Notes under the pieces: generated by a model | Database searches by the model: none | What the model saw: only the letters and a program-made list of their open reading frames with translations | What the model was told of the DNA's origin: nothing | NCBI GenBank assembly: GCA_964584815.1 | Contig: CAZPBO010000037.1 | Coordinates: 1-24,478, forward strand | Source: CAZPBO01 sp964584815 | GTDB taxonomy: Bacteria > Planctomycetota > SKW154 | DNA: 24,478 nt | Direction: 5' to 3' | Shown here: positions 1-7,773 of the stretch, in pieces | Layout: each line of letters opens with the position of its first letter | How positions within the stretch are numbered: the stretch's first letter is position 1 | Translations under genes and position numbers: made by a program

Positions 1-80
1 CAGGCTTGATAAGCGATTGAAGGAGGCGGCGTAGTGGCGCAGTTTGCAGGAGAGGCGGCATACTGCAGTTGTTAGCGTTT
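1..80. other. Window edge; possible gene end
   Basis: Plus frame 2 is open from the left edge to a TAG at 32-34 and would encode the tail RLDKRLKEAA, which looks like a charged C-terminal helix. A minus-strand frame beginning at an ATG (59-61) is also open to the edge but has no ribosome binding site. Ten codons cannot decide between them. No terminator hairpin with a T tract is visible after the minus-strand stop at 81-83. Confidence 0.2.
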
Positions 81-1229
81 TTAATCGCGCTGCTTGTTTC
101 GCCTTCGCTTCCTGCGCACCAACACGACGAACGCAAGCGCCGTTATCACCACTCCTCCCCATCCCACAAACCGCCCTCCCGCGGCTATCTCAAACTTGTG
201 GCGCGAAATCCAGTTGAGTCCCTCACTTTGCTTGTCAAGCGCTGGAACCTTAACCACCTTCACTGAGAAACCATCTCCGCTCACACGCACCTTGAGGTAG
301 TGGTAGAAGAAATGCGCGGGGTCTTTGCCTGCCAGCGCTGCACCGGCACCACCTGTCACATAGAAGCGCACACCGCGCCAGACACCCTCAAAACAACCGT
401 GCACATGAGAGCAGAAGAGGCAGGCGACGCCGTGTCTGCAGTAAAGGTCAGCGAGTTTTTCGGCAAGAGATTCGGGCAGGCAGTGGTGTTTGCCACCGCC
501 GCGCGGGTCAATCAACGGTTGATGCTGAAACACAAAAATAAACCGCTGATTAGAAAACCGCTTCAGCGTCTCCTTAAGCCACCTCAATTGATGAGCGTCA
601 AACGCCCAGGGATATGAACCATCCACCAAAACAAACCCTGCGTCGCCGTAGCGGAAGGCGTAATAGCGCATACCGAAAAAGCGCTCATAAAGGTCCACGG
701 TGAGGAACGCGATATCGTGGTTGCCTGCTGCCACAAGGAACGGCTTTTTGAGGTGTGCTTTGACGGTTTTGTAGAACCTGTTGTAGAGTTCTGGGTTGAC
801 GCCACAGACGGCGTCGCCGATGTGGACGACGAATCTGATATCAGGGTCGGACTGGATTCGGCGAAGGCACTCGACGAAGACCCTTTCTCTGCAGCAGCCG
901 CCGGTTTTGTTGTCTGCAAGCACCGCGAAACAAAAGTGTTTGGCGTTGGGAGGAGATTGAATCCGCGCCAGTTCGCGCCTCATCCACCCCTCCGTCGCAA
1001 GTCGCACACTCGCCTTGCAAAGACCACCCCAAACCACTAATCCGGCGAAACAGAAAAAGAGCGCCAGCAGCACGCCCCGCGTCACACCTGCAACCCCGCG
1101 GCGTCTGTGAAACACCACCATAGTCGTCATCCAGAAAGCAAATATCGCAACAAGCGCAAACTCCAGTTCATATCCTTGGTTAAACAGAAGCGCAGGCAAA
1201 AACATAAACGGCAACACCTCCTTGAGCAT
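81..1229 (-). CDS. Membrane-anchored calcineurin-like metallophosphoesterase
   Basis: Predicted metal-dependent phosphoesterase, last gene of a four-gene minus-strand operon. Hydrophobic stretches at about residues 5-16, 23-41 and 50-70 and a C-terminal one at about 352-372 followed by an Arg/Lys tail suggest membrane anchoring, with the catalytic domain (about 95-330) probably outside the cytoplasm. Metallophosphatase motifs are present in order: LADNKTG (a DxN-type variant of the usual DxH), HIGDAV, AGNHD, FQHQPL and CSHVHG. The substrate cannot be told. The ATG at 1229 gives the longest frame, but a strong AAGGAGGTG lies at codons 3-5, so the ATG at 1205 (about 11 nt after it) may be the true start. 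The gap to the epimerase gene is 13 nt from the longer start. It could act on a phospho-sugar, a lipid-linked phosphate or a phosphoprotein. Confidence 0.8.
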   Translation of the reverse strand: MLKEVLPFMFLPALLFNQGYELEFALVAIFAFWMTTMVVFHRRRGVAGVTRGVLLALFFCFAGLVVWGGLCKASVRLATEGWMRRELARIQSPPNAKHFCFAVLADNKTGGCCRERVFVECLRRIQSDPDIRFVVHIGDAVCGVNPELYNRFYKTVKAHLKKPFLVAAGNHDIAFLTVDLYERFFGMRYYAFRYGDAGFVLVDGSYPWAFDAHQLRWLKETLKRFSNQRFIFVFQHQPLIDPRGGGKHHCLPESLAEKLADLYCRHGVACLFCSHVHGCFEGVWRGVRFYVTGGAGAALAGKDPAHFFYHYLKVRVSGDGFSVKVVKVPALDKQSEGLNWISRHKFEIAAGGRFVGWGGVVITALAFVVLVRRKRRRNKQRD

Positions 1230-1242
1230 TCATATTTTCCCG

Positions 1243-2289
1243 CTATGAAGTTGTGGTTTTGTGAGGAATAAGACCAAGCCCTGGGCGGTCAGGCAGGATA
1301 AGTTGGGCGTTTTCATCCAAAGTGACGCCGACAAACGGGTCGTCCGCCACGAGGAGGTTGCCGTCAAGGTCAGCCCAGTCAACAAGTGGGCTTAATGTTG
1401 CGGCGGCGGTTATCAAACACGACGATTCAATCATGCATCCAAGCATAACGCGCAAGCCGCAAGCCCGTGCCGTCTCTATCATCCGAAGCGCCGGCGTTAT
1501 CCCCCCGCATTTGACCAACTTTATGTTCACCCCATCCACAACTGGCGCAAGACGCGCGACATCCTGCGGCTCTACACACGACTCATCCGCCACTATCACC
1601 GCATCCGGCACTCCTTTTTTCAATCTGGCGAAATCGCCGGGGTCGCCCGGGGGTATTGGCTGCTCGTAGAACTCAATGTCGTATGCCTGCAGGGCATATA
1701 TTTTGTCAATAGCCTCATCCACAGTCCACGCGCAGTTTGCGTCAACACGCACCGTGCCACCATAAACTTCCCGCAGCGCTTCTATCACCTCAACATCCAA
1801 ATCCTCGCCCAACTGCGCCTTCGTTCCGAGTTTTATCTTAAGGATGGGATAGTGTGATACCTTTTCTGCGCGTTGTGCGACCTTGTGCGGCTCACCGATA
1901 GAAAGAGTGTATGAGGTTTTTGGGGTGCGTTGTGGGTCAAGACCGAGGATACGGTAAAGTGGGGCGTTGAGGGTTTTTGCGTGGAGGTCCCAGAGAGCGA
2001 TATCGGTGGCGCACAAAGAAGCCGCATCGCCGAAACGCTCCGACAGGTCATAGAATATGTGGCGCACGCAGAAAGGAGTATCGGGCAAACAGCGCGCTAT
2101 CTGCGGCACCGTCTCCAACACCTTCTCAACACTCTGGTTGTAGAAGGATGATGGAGCGACTTCGCCGATTCCTTCGCGGTCTCTGTAGCGGATGCGCACA
2201 AGCACATTTCGGGTGGCTTCGGTTCTGCCACGGGCAATCACAAACGGCTCCTCCAGATGGAGGCTTATGACCTCTGTGACGACTTCCAT
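1243..2289 (-). CDS. Enolase-superfamily dipeptide epimerase / DgcA-like racemase
   Basis: Mandelate racemase/muconate lactonizing subgroup of the enolase superfamily, probably cytoplasmic. The capping domain is at about 1-120 and the barrel at about 125-345. Visible catalytic features: KIK (Lys151, Lys153), metal ligands in RVDAN (Asp183), YEQP (Glu209) and ADES (Asp235), and the opposite-face lysine in NIKLVK (Lys257). A DLDG motif near residue 310 matches the DxD feature that dipeptide epimerases use to hold the substrate ammonium group, which favours L-Ala-D/L-Glu epimerase activity in murein peptide recycling. The adjacent DUF1611 gene instead favours N-acetyl-D-glutamate racemase (DgcA) in D-glutamate catabolism. 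The start ATG lies 25 bp inside the upstream gene with GGAG 8 nt before it, so translation is probably coupled. Superfamily is near certain, substrate is not. Confidence 0.88.
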   Translation of the reverse strand: MEVVTEVISLHLEEPFVIARGRTEATRNVLVRIRYRDREGIGEVAPSSFYNQSVEKVLETVPQIARCLPDTPFCVRHIFYDLSERFGDAASLCATDIALWDLHAKTLNAPLYRILGLDPQRTPKTSYTLSIGEPHKVAQRAEKVSHYPILKIKLGTKAQLGEDLDVEVIEALREVYGGTVRVDANCAWTVDEAIDKIYALQAYDIEFYEQPIPPGDPGDFARLKKGVPDAVIVADESCVEPQDVARLAPVVDGVNIKLVKCGGITPALRMIETARACGLRVMLGCMIESSCLITAAATLSPLVDWADLDGNLLVADDPFVGVTLDENAQLILPDRPGLGLIPHKTTTS

Positions 2290-3332
2290 TTGACAAACTC
2301 CGAAATAACCAAATCAGCCATATGTTCCATACCGAGTCTTACGGGGTCTGTGACATGGATGCCAAGCGCCTGTTCGGTTTCAGCGCATATGGAGCGTGCG
2401 GTTTGGGGGTCAAGGTCGGCGCAGTGGAGGGAGACACCGATAACGCGGCTGGGATGGGTGAAGGATGCGATTCGCTGGTAGTCCTCAACGACGCGGCGCA
2501 GCGGCGGAATCGGCGTCGTATACGCCTTGATATGCGTGCGTCCCCACTGATGGCACAGAAGCATTAGGTTGGGTGCGGTTCCGTGGATGAGGGAGACGGT
2601 GACACCGGAGTATCCTGGGTGGTAGATAGAGCCTTGTCCCTCAACGACGGCGATTTCTGCGTCAGCGGCGGCTTTGACGAGCGCCTCCGCCGCACCAGCC
2701 ACAAAATCGCTTATCACCCTGTCCACGCATATTCCCCAACCCGCCAGCATACAACCTGTCTGCCCTGTAGGGCAGAAGCGGGCGTTGATACCGGCTTTCC
2801 GCAACGCGCGTGTCAACTCCCACGCCGCCACCATCTTCCCCACAGAGCAGTCCGTCCCCACAGTTAGAACGCGGAAAATCGGCAGCAGCCACGCCTCGTC
2901 CTGCCCGACCGGAAGATTATCAGGCGGACGACGCACATCCACAAGCCGCACATTATGCTCCTTCGCCAATGCTGCCAACTCATCATCATCATTCAGCATA
3001 TAATGAAGCCCGCTGACGATATGGAGTCCTGCTCTTATCGCTTCCACAACGACGGTGCGGTATTCAGGCGGCAGACCACCACCTATCGGCGCAATCCCTA
3101 TCACAAGCATCTTCGGCTCAAAACGCAGGGCTTCTTTGAGAGAGGCGACAACAGGAATCGCGCCACCGCAGCCCACCACATCCTCCGCCACCTGCCCCGC
3201 CTTCGTTGAGTCTATCACCGCCACCACGCGCTCGGGAACATAGCGCACAAGGCAGGTGGCGGTCTTGGATGTCGCCACCCCAAAACGCCCTTCCGCAAGA
3301 ACAACTGCACGCTCAACGAGCGGCTCCTGCAC
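2265..3332 (-). CDS. dgcN: DUF1611 family P-loop protein, DgcN-like
   Basis: Full-length DUF1611 protein (355 aa). The N-terminal Rossmann-like half (about 1-150) carries GIAPIGGG near 79-86 and HIVSGLH. The C-terminal half is a P-loop domain with GTDCSVGKM at 159-167, then a VVEGQGS segment and a conserved HCADLDP-like stretch. Members called DgcN are reported to N-acetylate D-glutamate, after which DgcA epimerises N-acetyl-D-glutamate; other members are uncharacterised. The start is GTG, preceded by a GAAGGAG-type site, and lies 20 bp inside the phosphatase gene upstream; its stop overlaps the epimerase start by 25 bp. This puts it second in a compact operon. The pairing with an epimerase supports D-glutamate or muropeptide metabolism. 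Family assignment is firm; the acetyltransferase role rests on published relatives and context. Confidence 0.85.
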   Translation of the reverse strand: MQEPLVERAVVLAEGRFGVATSKTATCLVRYVPERVVAVIDSTKAGQVAEDVVGCGGAIPVVASLKEALRFEPKMLVIGIAPIGGGLPPEYRTVVVEAIRAGLHIVSGLHYMLNDDDELAALAKEHNVRLVDVRRPPDNLPVGQDEAWLLPIFRVLTVGTDCSVGKMVAAWELTRALRKAGINARFCPTGQTGCMLAGWGICVDRVISDFVAGAAEALVKAAADAEIAVVEGQGSIYHPGYSGVTVSLIHGTAPNLMLLCHQWGRTHIKAYTTPIPPLRRVVEDYQRIASFTHPSRVIGVSLHCADLDPQTARSICAETEQALGIHVTDPVRLGMEHMADLVISEFVKWKSSQRS

Positions 3333-3894
3333 ACTCCTTCTCCTTCATCCCTTTCAAAATATGCGGTCTGTATTCCGCAATGAAGTCATAAAGTGTCGGG
3401 TGATGCCATCGGCGGAAACCGAAATACCGCGCCTCCGCCAAAGCCTTCCTCGCATCCCACCCCTCTACCTCCATCCGATAGACAGCCACAAGCGTGCCAG
3501 TTCGGTGGATACCATAATGGCAATGGACATAAACGGGCTGGTTCTCTTTGTTGGTGACAATTTCAAGGAAGCGTTTAAGCAGCAATTCAGGAGGTCTACA
3601 GGATGTGTGCATAGGGAGGTGGAAATATTTCAGTTTCGCGGCTTTGGCGGCTTTGCGGTAGTCGTCTGTTGTGCGCAGGTTTATGAGGGTCTTTATGCCG
3701 CGTTTTTTAAGCCAGTTAAGGGCTGCTTGTGGGTCGGCACCGCGATAAAGAGCATCCGACACCTTAGCAAAACGCTTTATCGGAGCGCTCTCGTCAATCG
3801 TCGCAAAATCGGGCATCTTCGGCGGCGGTGAACAACTCACAAAATACGCCGCCAAAACAACCCCCATACAAACACCTATCCACAACTTCCTCAT
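3313..3894 (-). CDS. Lipoprotein-like dual-specificity/tyrosine phosphatase
   Basis: Cysteine-dependent phosphatase of the tyrosine/dual-specificity class. The P-loop signature CX5R appears as VHCHYGIHRTG near residues 123-133 of the chosen start. The upstream region includes the typical LYRGADP and KTLINLR stretches, and an aspartate-containing loop lies between. The N-terminus MRKLWIG plus a hydrophobic segment ending YFVSCSPP looks like a signal peptide with a near-lipobox, so the enzyme is probably an exported lipoprotein. I chose the ATG at 3894, not the GTG at 3915: GGGAGG lies 6 nt upstream of the ATG, and the predicted transcription start near 3911 would leave no room for the GTG. It is first in the operon with the DgcN-like and epimerase genes. 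The substrate is unknown; a phosphorylated carbohydrate or a protein are both possible. Confidence 0.82.
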   Translation of the reverse strand: MRKLWIGVCMGVVLAAYFVSCSPPPKMPDFATIDESAPIKRFAKVSDALYRGADPQAALNWLKKRGIKTLINLRTTDDYRKAAKAAKLKYFHLPMHTSCRPPELLLKRFLEIVTNKENQPVYVHCHYGIHRTGTLVAVYRMEVEGWDARKALAEARYFGFRRWHHPTLYDFIAEYRPHILKGMKEKECAGAAR

Positions 3895-3917
3895 AGCCCC
3901 CTCCCAACACAACACAT

Positions 3918-3946
3918 ATTATACCCCCTGCTGGAGCAAGACAAAC
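3918..3946 (-). promoter_or_regulatory. Sigma70-like promoter of the phosphatase/dgcN operon
   Basis: On the minus strand a perfect TATAAT (plus positions 3918-3923) is preceded by a weak -35 GTTTGT (3941-3946) at 17 bp. The start of transcription would be near 3911, 17 nt before the chosen ATG. No terminator separates the four genes downstream. Confidence 0.5.
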
Positions 3947-3995
3947 GGAATTGCCGCAACCCGTCAAGGTAAGACAGGGTTGTGAAGCGGTAGCC

Positions 3996-4196
3996 TCATT
4001 TCCGCCGCTTCTGCCACCATTTCAGCCATTTGTCGTAGTCTGTGCCGAAGTTTTGACCCGTTATTTTCTTAAGTGCCTTCGCCGCCACTGCACGCACCTC
4101 CGCATCTGCTGTACAGTAAGTGTTGCGCAGAGCAGAAGCAGCAATACAGACAGCGGTCTTCTCACCTCGCCGCTCCTTAATCTGGGCTCCCTTCAT
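3996..4196 (-). pseudogene. Remnant of a HEAT-repeat protein C-terminus
   Basis: A 66-codon frame whose last 40 residues read like the end of a HEAT-repeat protein: a segment EVRAVAAKALKKITGQ followed by a DYDKWLKWWQKRRK tail, a C-terminus often seen on HEAT proteins of Planctomycetota-like bacteria. A TAA lies one codon before the ATG, so no longer reading frame exists. I see no good ribosome binding site and no promoter on this strand. This suggests the decayed 3' end of a longer gene, with the N-terminal part lost. It could also be a small intact gene. The rest of 3947-4240 shows nothing else recognisable. Confidence 0.4.
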
Positions 4197-4240
4197 ATCT
4201 TACCGCCCTGAAGGCATCGGTATTGCAACAACTATGGGGC

Positions 4241-4268
4241 TTGACTGGCGAGTTGTGTGGCTTATATT
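4241..4268 (+). promoter_or_regulatory. Sigma70-like promoter of the lipoprotein-tadA pair
   Basis: TTGACT (4241-4246), a 16-bp spacer and TATATT (4263-4268). Transcription would begin near 4275, just before the AGGAGG at 4281-4286. This supports the GTG at 4293 as start and rules against the GTG at 4257. Confidence 0.55.
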
Positions 4269-4292
4269 GAGGAGTGCGTTAGGAGGGAAAAC

Positions 4293-4673
4293 GTGTGGAG
4301 AGGGCTCTTCTGCGTTCTGGCTGTTGCTGCAGGATGTGCATCTGTTTCAGGACCGAGGACTTTGTCGGATGCGGAGTTCAACGATTTTGTGAAGCGTGAA
4401 GGTTTCGTTTTGGTGCGTTTTGATGCGGGATTGACAGAGAGGGAAGCATTTTTTGAGGCGTTGAAGGAGTTGGGAAGGGATGTATATGGGGCGGTGTGCC
4501 CGATAAGCCGTTGTGGCAGGACTGTGGTGTCGCAGAAGATAATGAAGTTGCCGGCGTATCTTCTGTTTTACAACGGGAGGCAGTTGACACGGCGGGTGGG
4601 GAGGATGAGCAAGGAGGAATTGGTAATGTGGGTGCGTCGTCATATGGAGGCGGTGCGTGTTGAGAGGAGATGA
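4293..4673 (+). CDS. Thioredoxin-fold lipoprotein lacking the CXXC motif
   Basis: A 126-residue protein from the chosen GTG start, which has AGGAGG at 6-nt spacing. The N-terminus MWRGLFCVLAVAAGC looks like a lipoprotein signal ending in the lipidated cysteine. The rest resembles a thioredoxin fold: strand FVLVRFDAG, a helix, then KLPAYLLFYNGR with the cis-proline position and following strand, and the closing helix SKEELVMWVRRHME. Where a thioredoxin would carry WCXXC there is DAGLTER, so it cannot do dithiol exchange there. Cysteines in the middle (VCPISRC) are a CX4C pair and could still be redox-active or structural. The 3' end overlaps tadA by 17 bp, so they are probably co-translated. 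The function is unknown; a structural or substrate-holding role is an inference. Confidence 0.6.
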   Translation: MWRGLFCVLAVAAGCASVSGPRTLSDAEFNDFVKREGFVLVRFDAGLTEREAFFEALKELGRDVYGAVCPISRCGRTVVSQKIMKLPAYLLFYNGRQLTRRVGRMSKEELVMWVRRHMEAVRVERR

Positions 4674-5118
4674 GCGATTTATGGGAGAGGCGTTGGAGGA
4701 GGCGCGTTTGGCGGCGGAGGAGGGTGAGGTGCCTGTGGGGTGTGTTGTTGTGAGGGGTGGGGTTGTGATAGCGCGGGCGCACAATCAGACAAAGCGCCTG
4801 CGTGACCCGACAGCGCACGCGGAGATGATAGCGATAACCCAGGCGGCGGATGCGTGTGGCTATGAGCGGCTTGAGGATTGCACGCTTTATGTGACAGCGG
4901 AGCCGTGCGTAATGTGCGCGGGTGCGATAATTCTGGCGCGGATAAGGCGGGTGGTGTTCGGATGTGCGGAGCCCAAATTTGGCGGAGCGGGCAGTGTTTA
5001 CAGCATTCTGCAGGACGGACGCCTCAACCACAACCTTGAGGTAACAGGTGGTGTGAGAGCAGAAGAAGCGGCAGCGCTGCTTAAGCATTTCTTTAAGAGG
5101 CGCCGTCAACGCTCGTAG
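4657..5118 (+). CDS. tadA: tRNA adenosine(34) deaminase TadA
   Basis: Zinc-dependent deaminase that converts A34 of tRNA-Arg(ACG) to inosine in the cytoplasm. The zinc site is intact: HAE at 54-56 (PTAHAEM, with Glu56 as proton shuttle) and PCVMC at 83-87 with the two cysteine ligands. The characteristic GEVPVGCVVV and FGCAEPKFGGAGS stretches are present, and 153 residues is the usual length. The GTG at 4657 has GGAGG about 6 nt upstream and overlaps the preceding gene; an ATG at 4681 is a weaker alternative that would remove part of the first helix. The stop codon overlaps the 3' end of the convergent kinase gene by 13 bp, with no terminator between. TadA is normally single copy and essential. 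Confidence 0.95.
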   Translation: MLRGDERFMGEALEEARLAAEEGEVPVGCVVVRGGVVIARAHNQTKRLRDPTAHAEMIAITQAADACGYERLEDCTLYVTAEPCVMCAGAIILARIRRVVFGCAEPKFGGAGSVYSILQDGRLNHNLEVTGGVRAEEAAALLKHFFKRRRQRS

Positions 5119-6998
5119 CGCTTTATCAAGTCCTCAATCTTCTTTCTGAACCGCGGCGGGATACGCTTCAGGTGCGCTTTGAGCAGGCGCAAAGCCTCTG
5201 TTCGTTTTTTGCCCTGCAGTTTCGGCAGCGAATAAGCCAGTTTAAGGAGTCGGAACGGAGAAACAGAGGCGCTTGTTGGACGGGCTGCTTGTGCGGCGAA
5301 AGCACCCCTGGAGGCTGCCTCGGCTTTCGGCATCGCCAATCCTTCCATCTCCTTTCCCGCTCCTTTTTTGCTTTCTGTTTTGTCTTGTAACTCCCTGCGC
5401 ATCGGCTTGACGGGTTCGTTCAGCAGTGCTTTTCGTTTTTTGAGCGCGTCTTTTTTGAGAGAAGGCGCCGCACCGGCAGCCAATGCAGACCTCCCCTGCG
5501 GTGGGAGCGGGGGTTGCTTTCTGTTGAGGGCGGCGTAGCGGGAGAGCCAGGAGAGTTTCGCGACACGGGAGAAGCCGAGTTTCTTCGCGAGTTGTGTATG
5601 GAGTGATGCAACAACAGAGTCAACGACCGCGAAGACGGCGTCTTTGTCGTCTTCAGCGACGGCACTTGCGAGGATGACACCGTCTTTAAGGCGGTGTGTC
5701 TGTGCCATAACGCGCAGGCGGTTGCCGACCAACCAGAATCGCGACTCAACCAACAACGCAGCACCCAGTTTTTTCGCCGCTTCTGCTGGAGAGGCGGCTG
5801 TTTCGGACAGTTTTTCTGGCGCCACAACACGGAGATATTCAAGTTGCGCAAGGTCGGCAGAGAGCATATCCGCCAGCGCACCGCAAAGCCAGCGCAACCC
5901 CGCCGACTTAGTCATATTCTGGGCGGGGGCGACGGCGACAAGCGGTGGTGTGCTCTTATGTGCTGCGGAACCCTTACGCGGCTTCTGCTCGGATGACCCA
6001 ACCGCGCCTGACATAAGAACCGCAACGACCAGCGCGATGGCAACAGCAACTCCGCCTAAAGCCACCGCAACCCTGTGTCGCACACCTATCCGCCTCGTCG
6101 GCACCGAAAGCCCCGTCCGCGATGTCGGGTCCGCCACATTGATGGAAACCGTCGCGGCTGCCGTATCGGCAGGCAACTCCTTCAAAATCGCAAGTATCTC
6201 ATCAAGGACATCCTTGGCGGTGGGGCGTTTTGCAGGGTCTTTGGCGAGCAAACGCATAATGAGGTCGGCGGTTCTGTCAGTTATGTTGGGGTTGAGTTGG
6301 CGGATATGCTGGGGTTCTTCACGAACTATGCGTGCAAAGAGCGCAAGTGGGGTTTCCGCCTCAAACGGCACACATCCTGTAAGCATCTCGTACATCACAA
6401 CGCCGAGGGAGTAGACATCCGTGGCTGGGGTGAGGTTTTTGGTTTCGCACTGTTCGGGGCTTGCGTATTCTGGCGTTCCAAGGAATGTGCCTGTTTGTGT
6501 GAGGCGGGATGGTGTATCCGTGCGGCGGGCAAGTCCGAAATCCATCACCACCACGCGACCGTCCTCATCAATCATTATGTTCTCGGGTTTTATGTCACGA
6601 TGGATGATGTTTTTTGAGTGAGCAAAGGCAAGAGCGGAGGCGACACCACCTGCGATGCGGAGGGCAGTGGGCTCTGGCAGTCTGCCATCCTCGTCCAGCA
6701 CGGCGGCAAGCGTTTTGCCACGCACAAACTCCATCACGAAAAACAGGGTATCATCTGATTTGTCGGCGGCGTAAATCTGGCAGATGTTTGGATGCTGAAG
6801 TGCCGCTGCGGACCGCGCCTCCCTTAAAAAGCGTTCACAGAACTCCGCATCACCGCTTAAGGCGGGAAGCAGCACTTTCACCGCCACCTTCCGTTTCAGC
6901 GTCTCGTCTTCACCCTCATAAACCTCGCCCATACCGCCACGACCTATTAGGCGGCACAATTTGTAGTTGCCCAATCTCCTGCCCTCAAACTTCGCCAT
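5106..6998 (-). CDS. Ser/Thr protein kinase with FlgO-like sensor half
   Basis: Hanks-type kinase. The catalytic domain (about 10-270) has the glycine loop IGRGGMGEVY (about 18-27), Lys41 in VAVKVL, HRDIKPEN (133-140), DFG (153-155) and the activation segment GTPEYASPEQ, so it should be active. One transmembrane helix at about 308-332 is followed by an extracytoplasmic domain (about 346-480, with PPLVAVAPAQN and a later GAALLVESRFW) resembling the FlgO/CsgG-like domains often placed after bacterial kinases. The last 150 residues are rich in Lys, Ala and Pro. The ATG at 6998 has GAGGTG at about 6-7 nt and is preferred to the GTG at 7007. It is last in the operon with recJ and lies 19 nt after the glycosyltransferase gene. 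No PASTA repeats are seen. Target and signal are unknown. Confidence 0.93.
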   Translation of the reverse strand: MAKFEGRRLGNYKLCRLIGRGGMGEVYEGEDETLKRKVAVKVLLPALSGDAEFCERFLREARSAAALQHPNICQIYAADKSDDTLFFVMEFVRGKTLAAVLDEDGRLPEPTALRIAGGVASALAFAHSKNIIHRDIKPENIMIDEDGRVVVMDFGLARRTDTPSRLTQTGTFLGTPEYASPEQCETKNLTPATDVYSLGVVMYEMLTGCVPFEAETPLALFARIVREEPQHIRQLNPNITDRTADLIMRLLAKDPAKRPTAKDVLDEILAILKELPADTAAATVSINVADPTSRTGLSVPTRRIGVRHRVAVALGGVAVAIALVVAVLMSGAVGSSEQKPRKGSAAHKSTPPLVAVAPAQNMTKSAGLRWLCGALADMLSADLAQLEYLRVVAPEKLSETAASPAEAAKKLGAALLVESRFWLVGNRLRVMAQTHRLKDGVILASAVAEDDKDAVFAVVDSVVASLHTQLAKKLGFSRVAKLSWLSRYAALNRKQPPLPPQGRSALAAGAAPSLKKDALKKRKALLNEPVKPMRRELQDKTESKKGAGKEMEGLAMPKAEAASRGAFAAQAARPTSASVSPFRLLKLAYSLPKLQGKKRTEALRLLKAHLKRIPPRFRKKIEDLIKRYER

Positions 6999-7017
6999 CT
7001 GCAACACCTCACTGCTC

Positions 7018-7773
7018 TCACAATATTAGACGCTTTTTTAAGGATAAGGGTTCATAGTGATTCCAGAGCCGCGGCAGACCCATACGGGCTCCAAAAATGT
7101 AGCGAAACAGCAGCAGGAAGAAGCGTAAAGTGTCTGGGACAACCCTTATACGGCTGGGCGTGCCGCGATATATGCATTCCACAGGGAGAGTCGCAACAGG
7201 GAGACGGCATTTTATGGCATAAAGGAGAACTTCACTCTCCCAGTCAAATTTTTTGCAGCGGAAGATTTGTGGCGGCAAAAGTTTTAAGTTGAGCGCCTTA
7301 AGTCCGCATTGCGTGTCAGGAACGGTTTTTGAGGAGACAAGTCGTATGAGAGCCGACATAGCGCGGTTTGTGAGGCGTCGTAGAAGCGGCATATTGGCGG
7401 GGTTGTGGAGGCGGTTGCCAACGACTACGGCGTAACCGCGTTTGAGGGTTTGGATGAGGCGGGCGGCGTCCTCAGGGCGGTGCTGTCCATCGGCGTCCAG
7501 AATGACGATGTGGTCTGTTCTTTTTGAGAGATGCAGGAGGGCGGCGGTAATGGCGGCACCTTTACCGCGCCGTGCAACGGAAAGGACATCCGCGCCTGCA
7601 GAACGCGCCACATCCGCTGTCGCATCCTCTGACCCATCATCAACCACAAAGACGCAGAACCCCAGCGCACGCAGACGCACAATCAGTGGTGGAAGATGGT
7701 CTGCTTCGTTTCGTGCGGGGATGAGCGCCCAGGCATTAAGGGGCGATGAGGGAGCGTCCCCGCATGCGCACAT
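7018..7773 (-). CDS. Family 2 glycosyltransferase (DPM1-like)
   Basis: GT-A fold transferase of 251 residues, like dolichyl/polyprenyl-phosphate sugar synthases. Visible features: PARNEAD, VVDDGSEDAT (nucleotide binding), ILDADGQH (the DXD-type metal site), and QCGLKAL with WESEVLL toward the end. It probably moves a sugar from a nucleotide donor to a polyprenyl phosphate or other membrane acceptor. There is no clear multi-spanning C-terminal region, only a short hydrophobic stretch (FFLLLFRYIFG). The ATG at 7773 has GGAG about 7 nt upstream and lies 38 bp inside the recJ gene. It may act in envelope glycan assembly, but neighbours do not show which one. Confidence 0.88.
   Translation of the reverse strand: MCACGDAPSSPLNAWALIPARNEADHLPPLIVRLRALGFCVFVVDDGSEDATADVARSAGADVLSVARRGKGAAITAALLHLSKRTDHIVILDADGQHRPEDAARLIQTLKRGYAVVVGNRLHNPANMPLLRRLTNRAMSALIRLVSSKTVPDTQCGLKALNLKLLPPQIFRCKKFDWESEVLLYAIKCRLPVATLPVECIYRGTPSRIRVVPDTLRFFLLLFRYIFGARMGLPRLWNHYEPLSLKKRLIL

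Noticed and set aside
1322..1669. 115-codon plus-strand frame
   Set aside because: Antisense to the epimerase gene, whose catalytic residues are all present.
4378..5109. 243-codon minus-strand open frame
   Set aside because: Antisense to tadA and the thioredoxin-like gene, both with strong motifs; the translation is Arg/His/Pro-rich without any domain.
5644..6414. 256-codon plus-strand open frame
   Set aside because: Lies wholly inside the kinase gene on the other strand; composition (Ser/Ala/Arg-rich) is that of an antisense shadow and it shows no domain.
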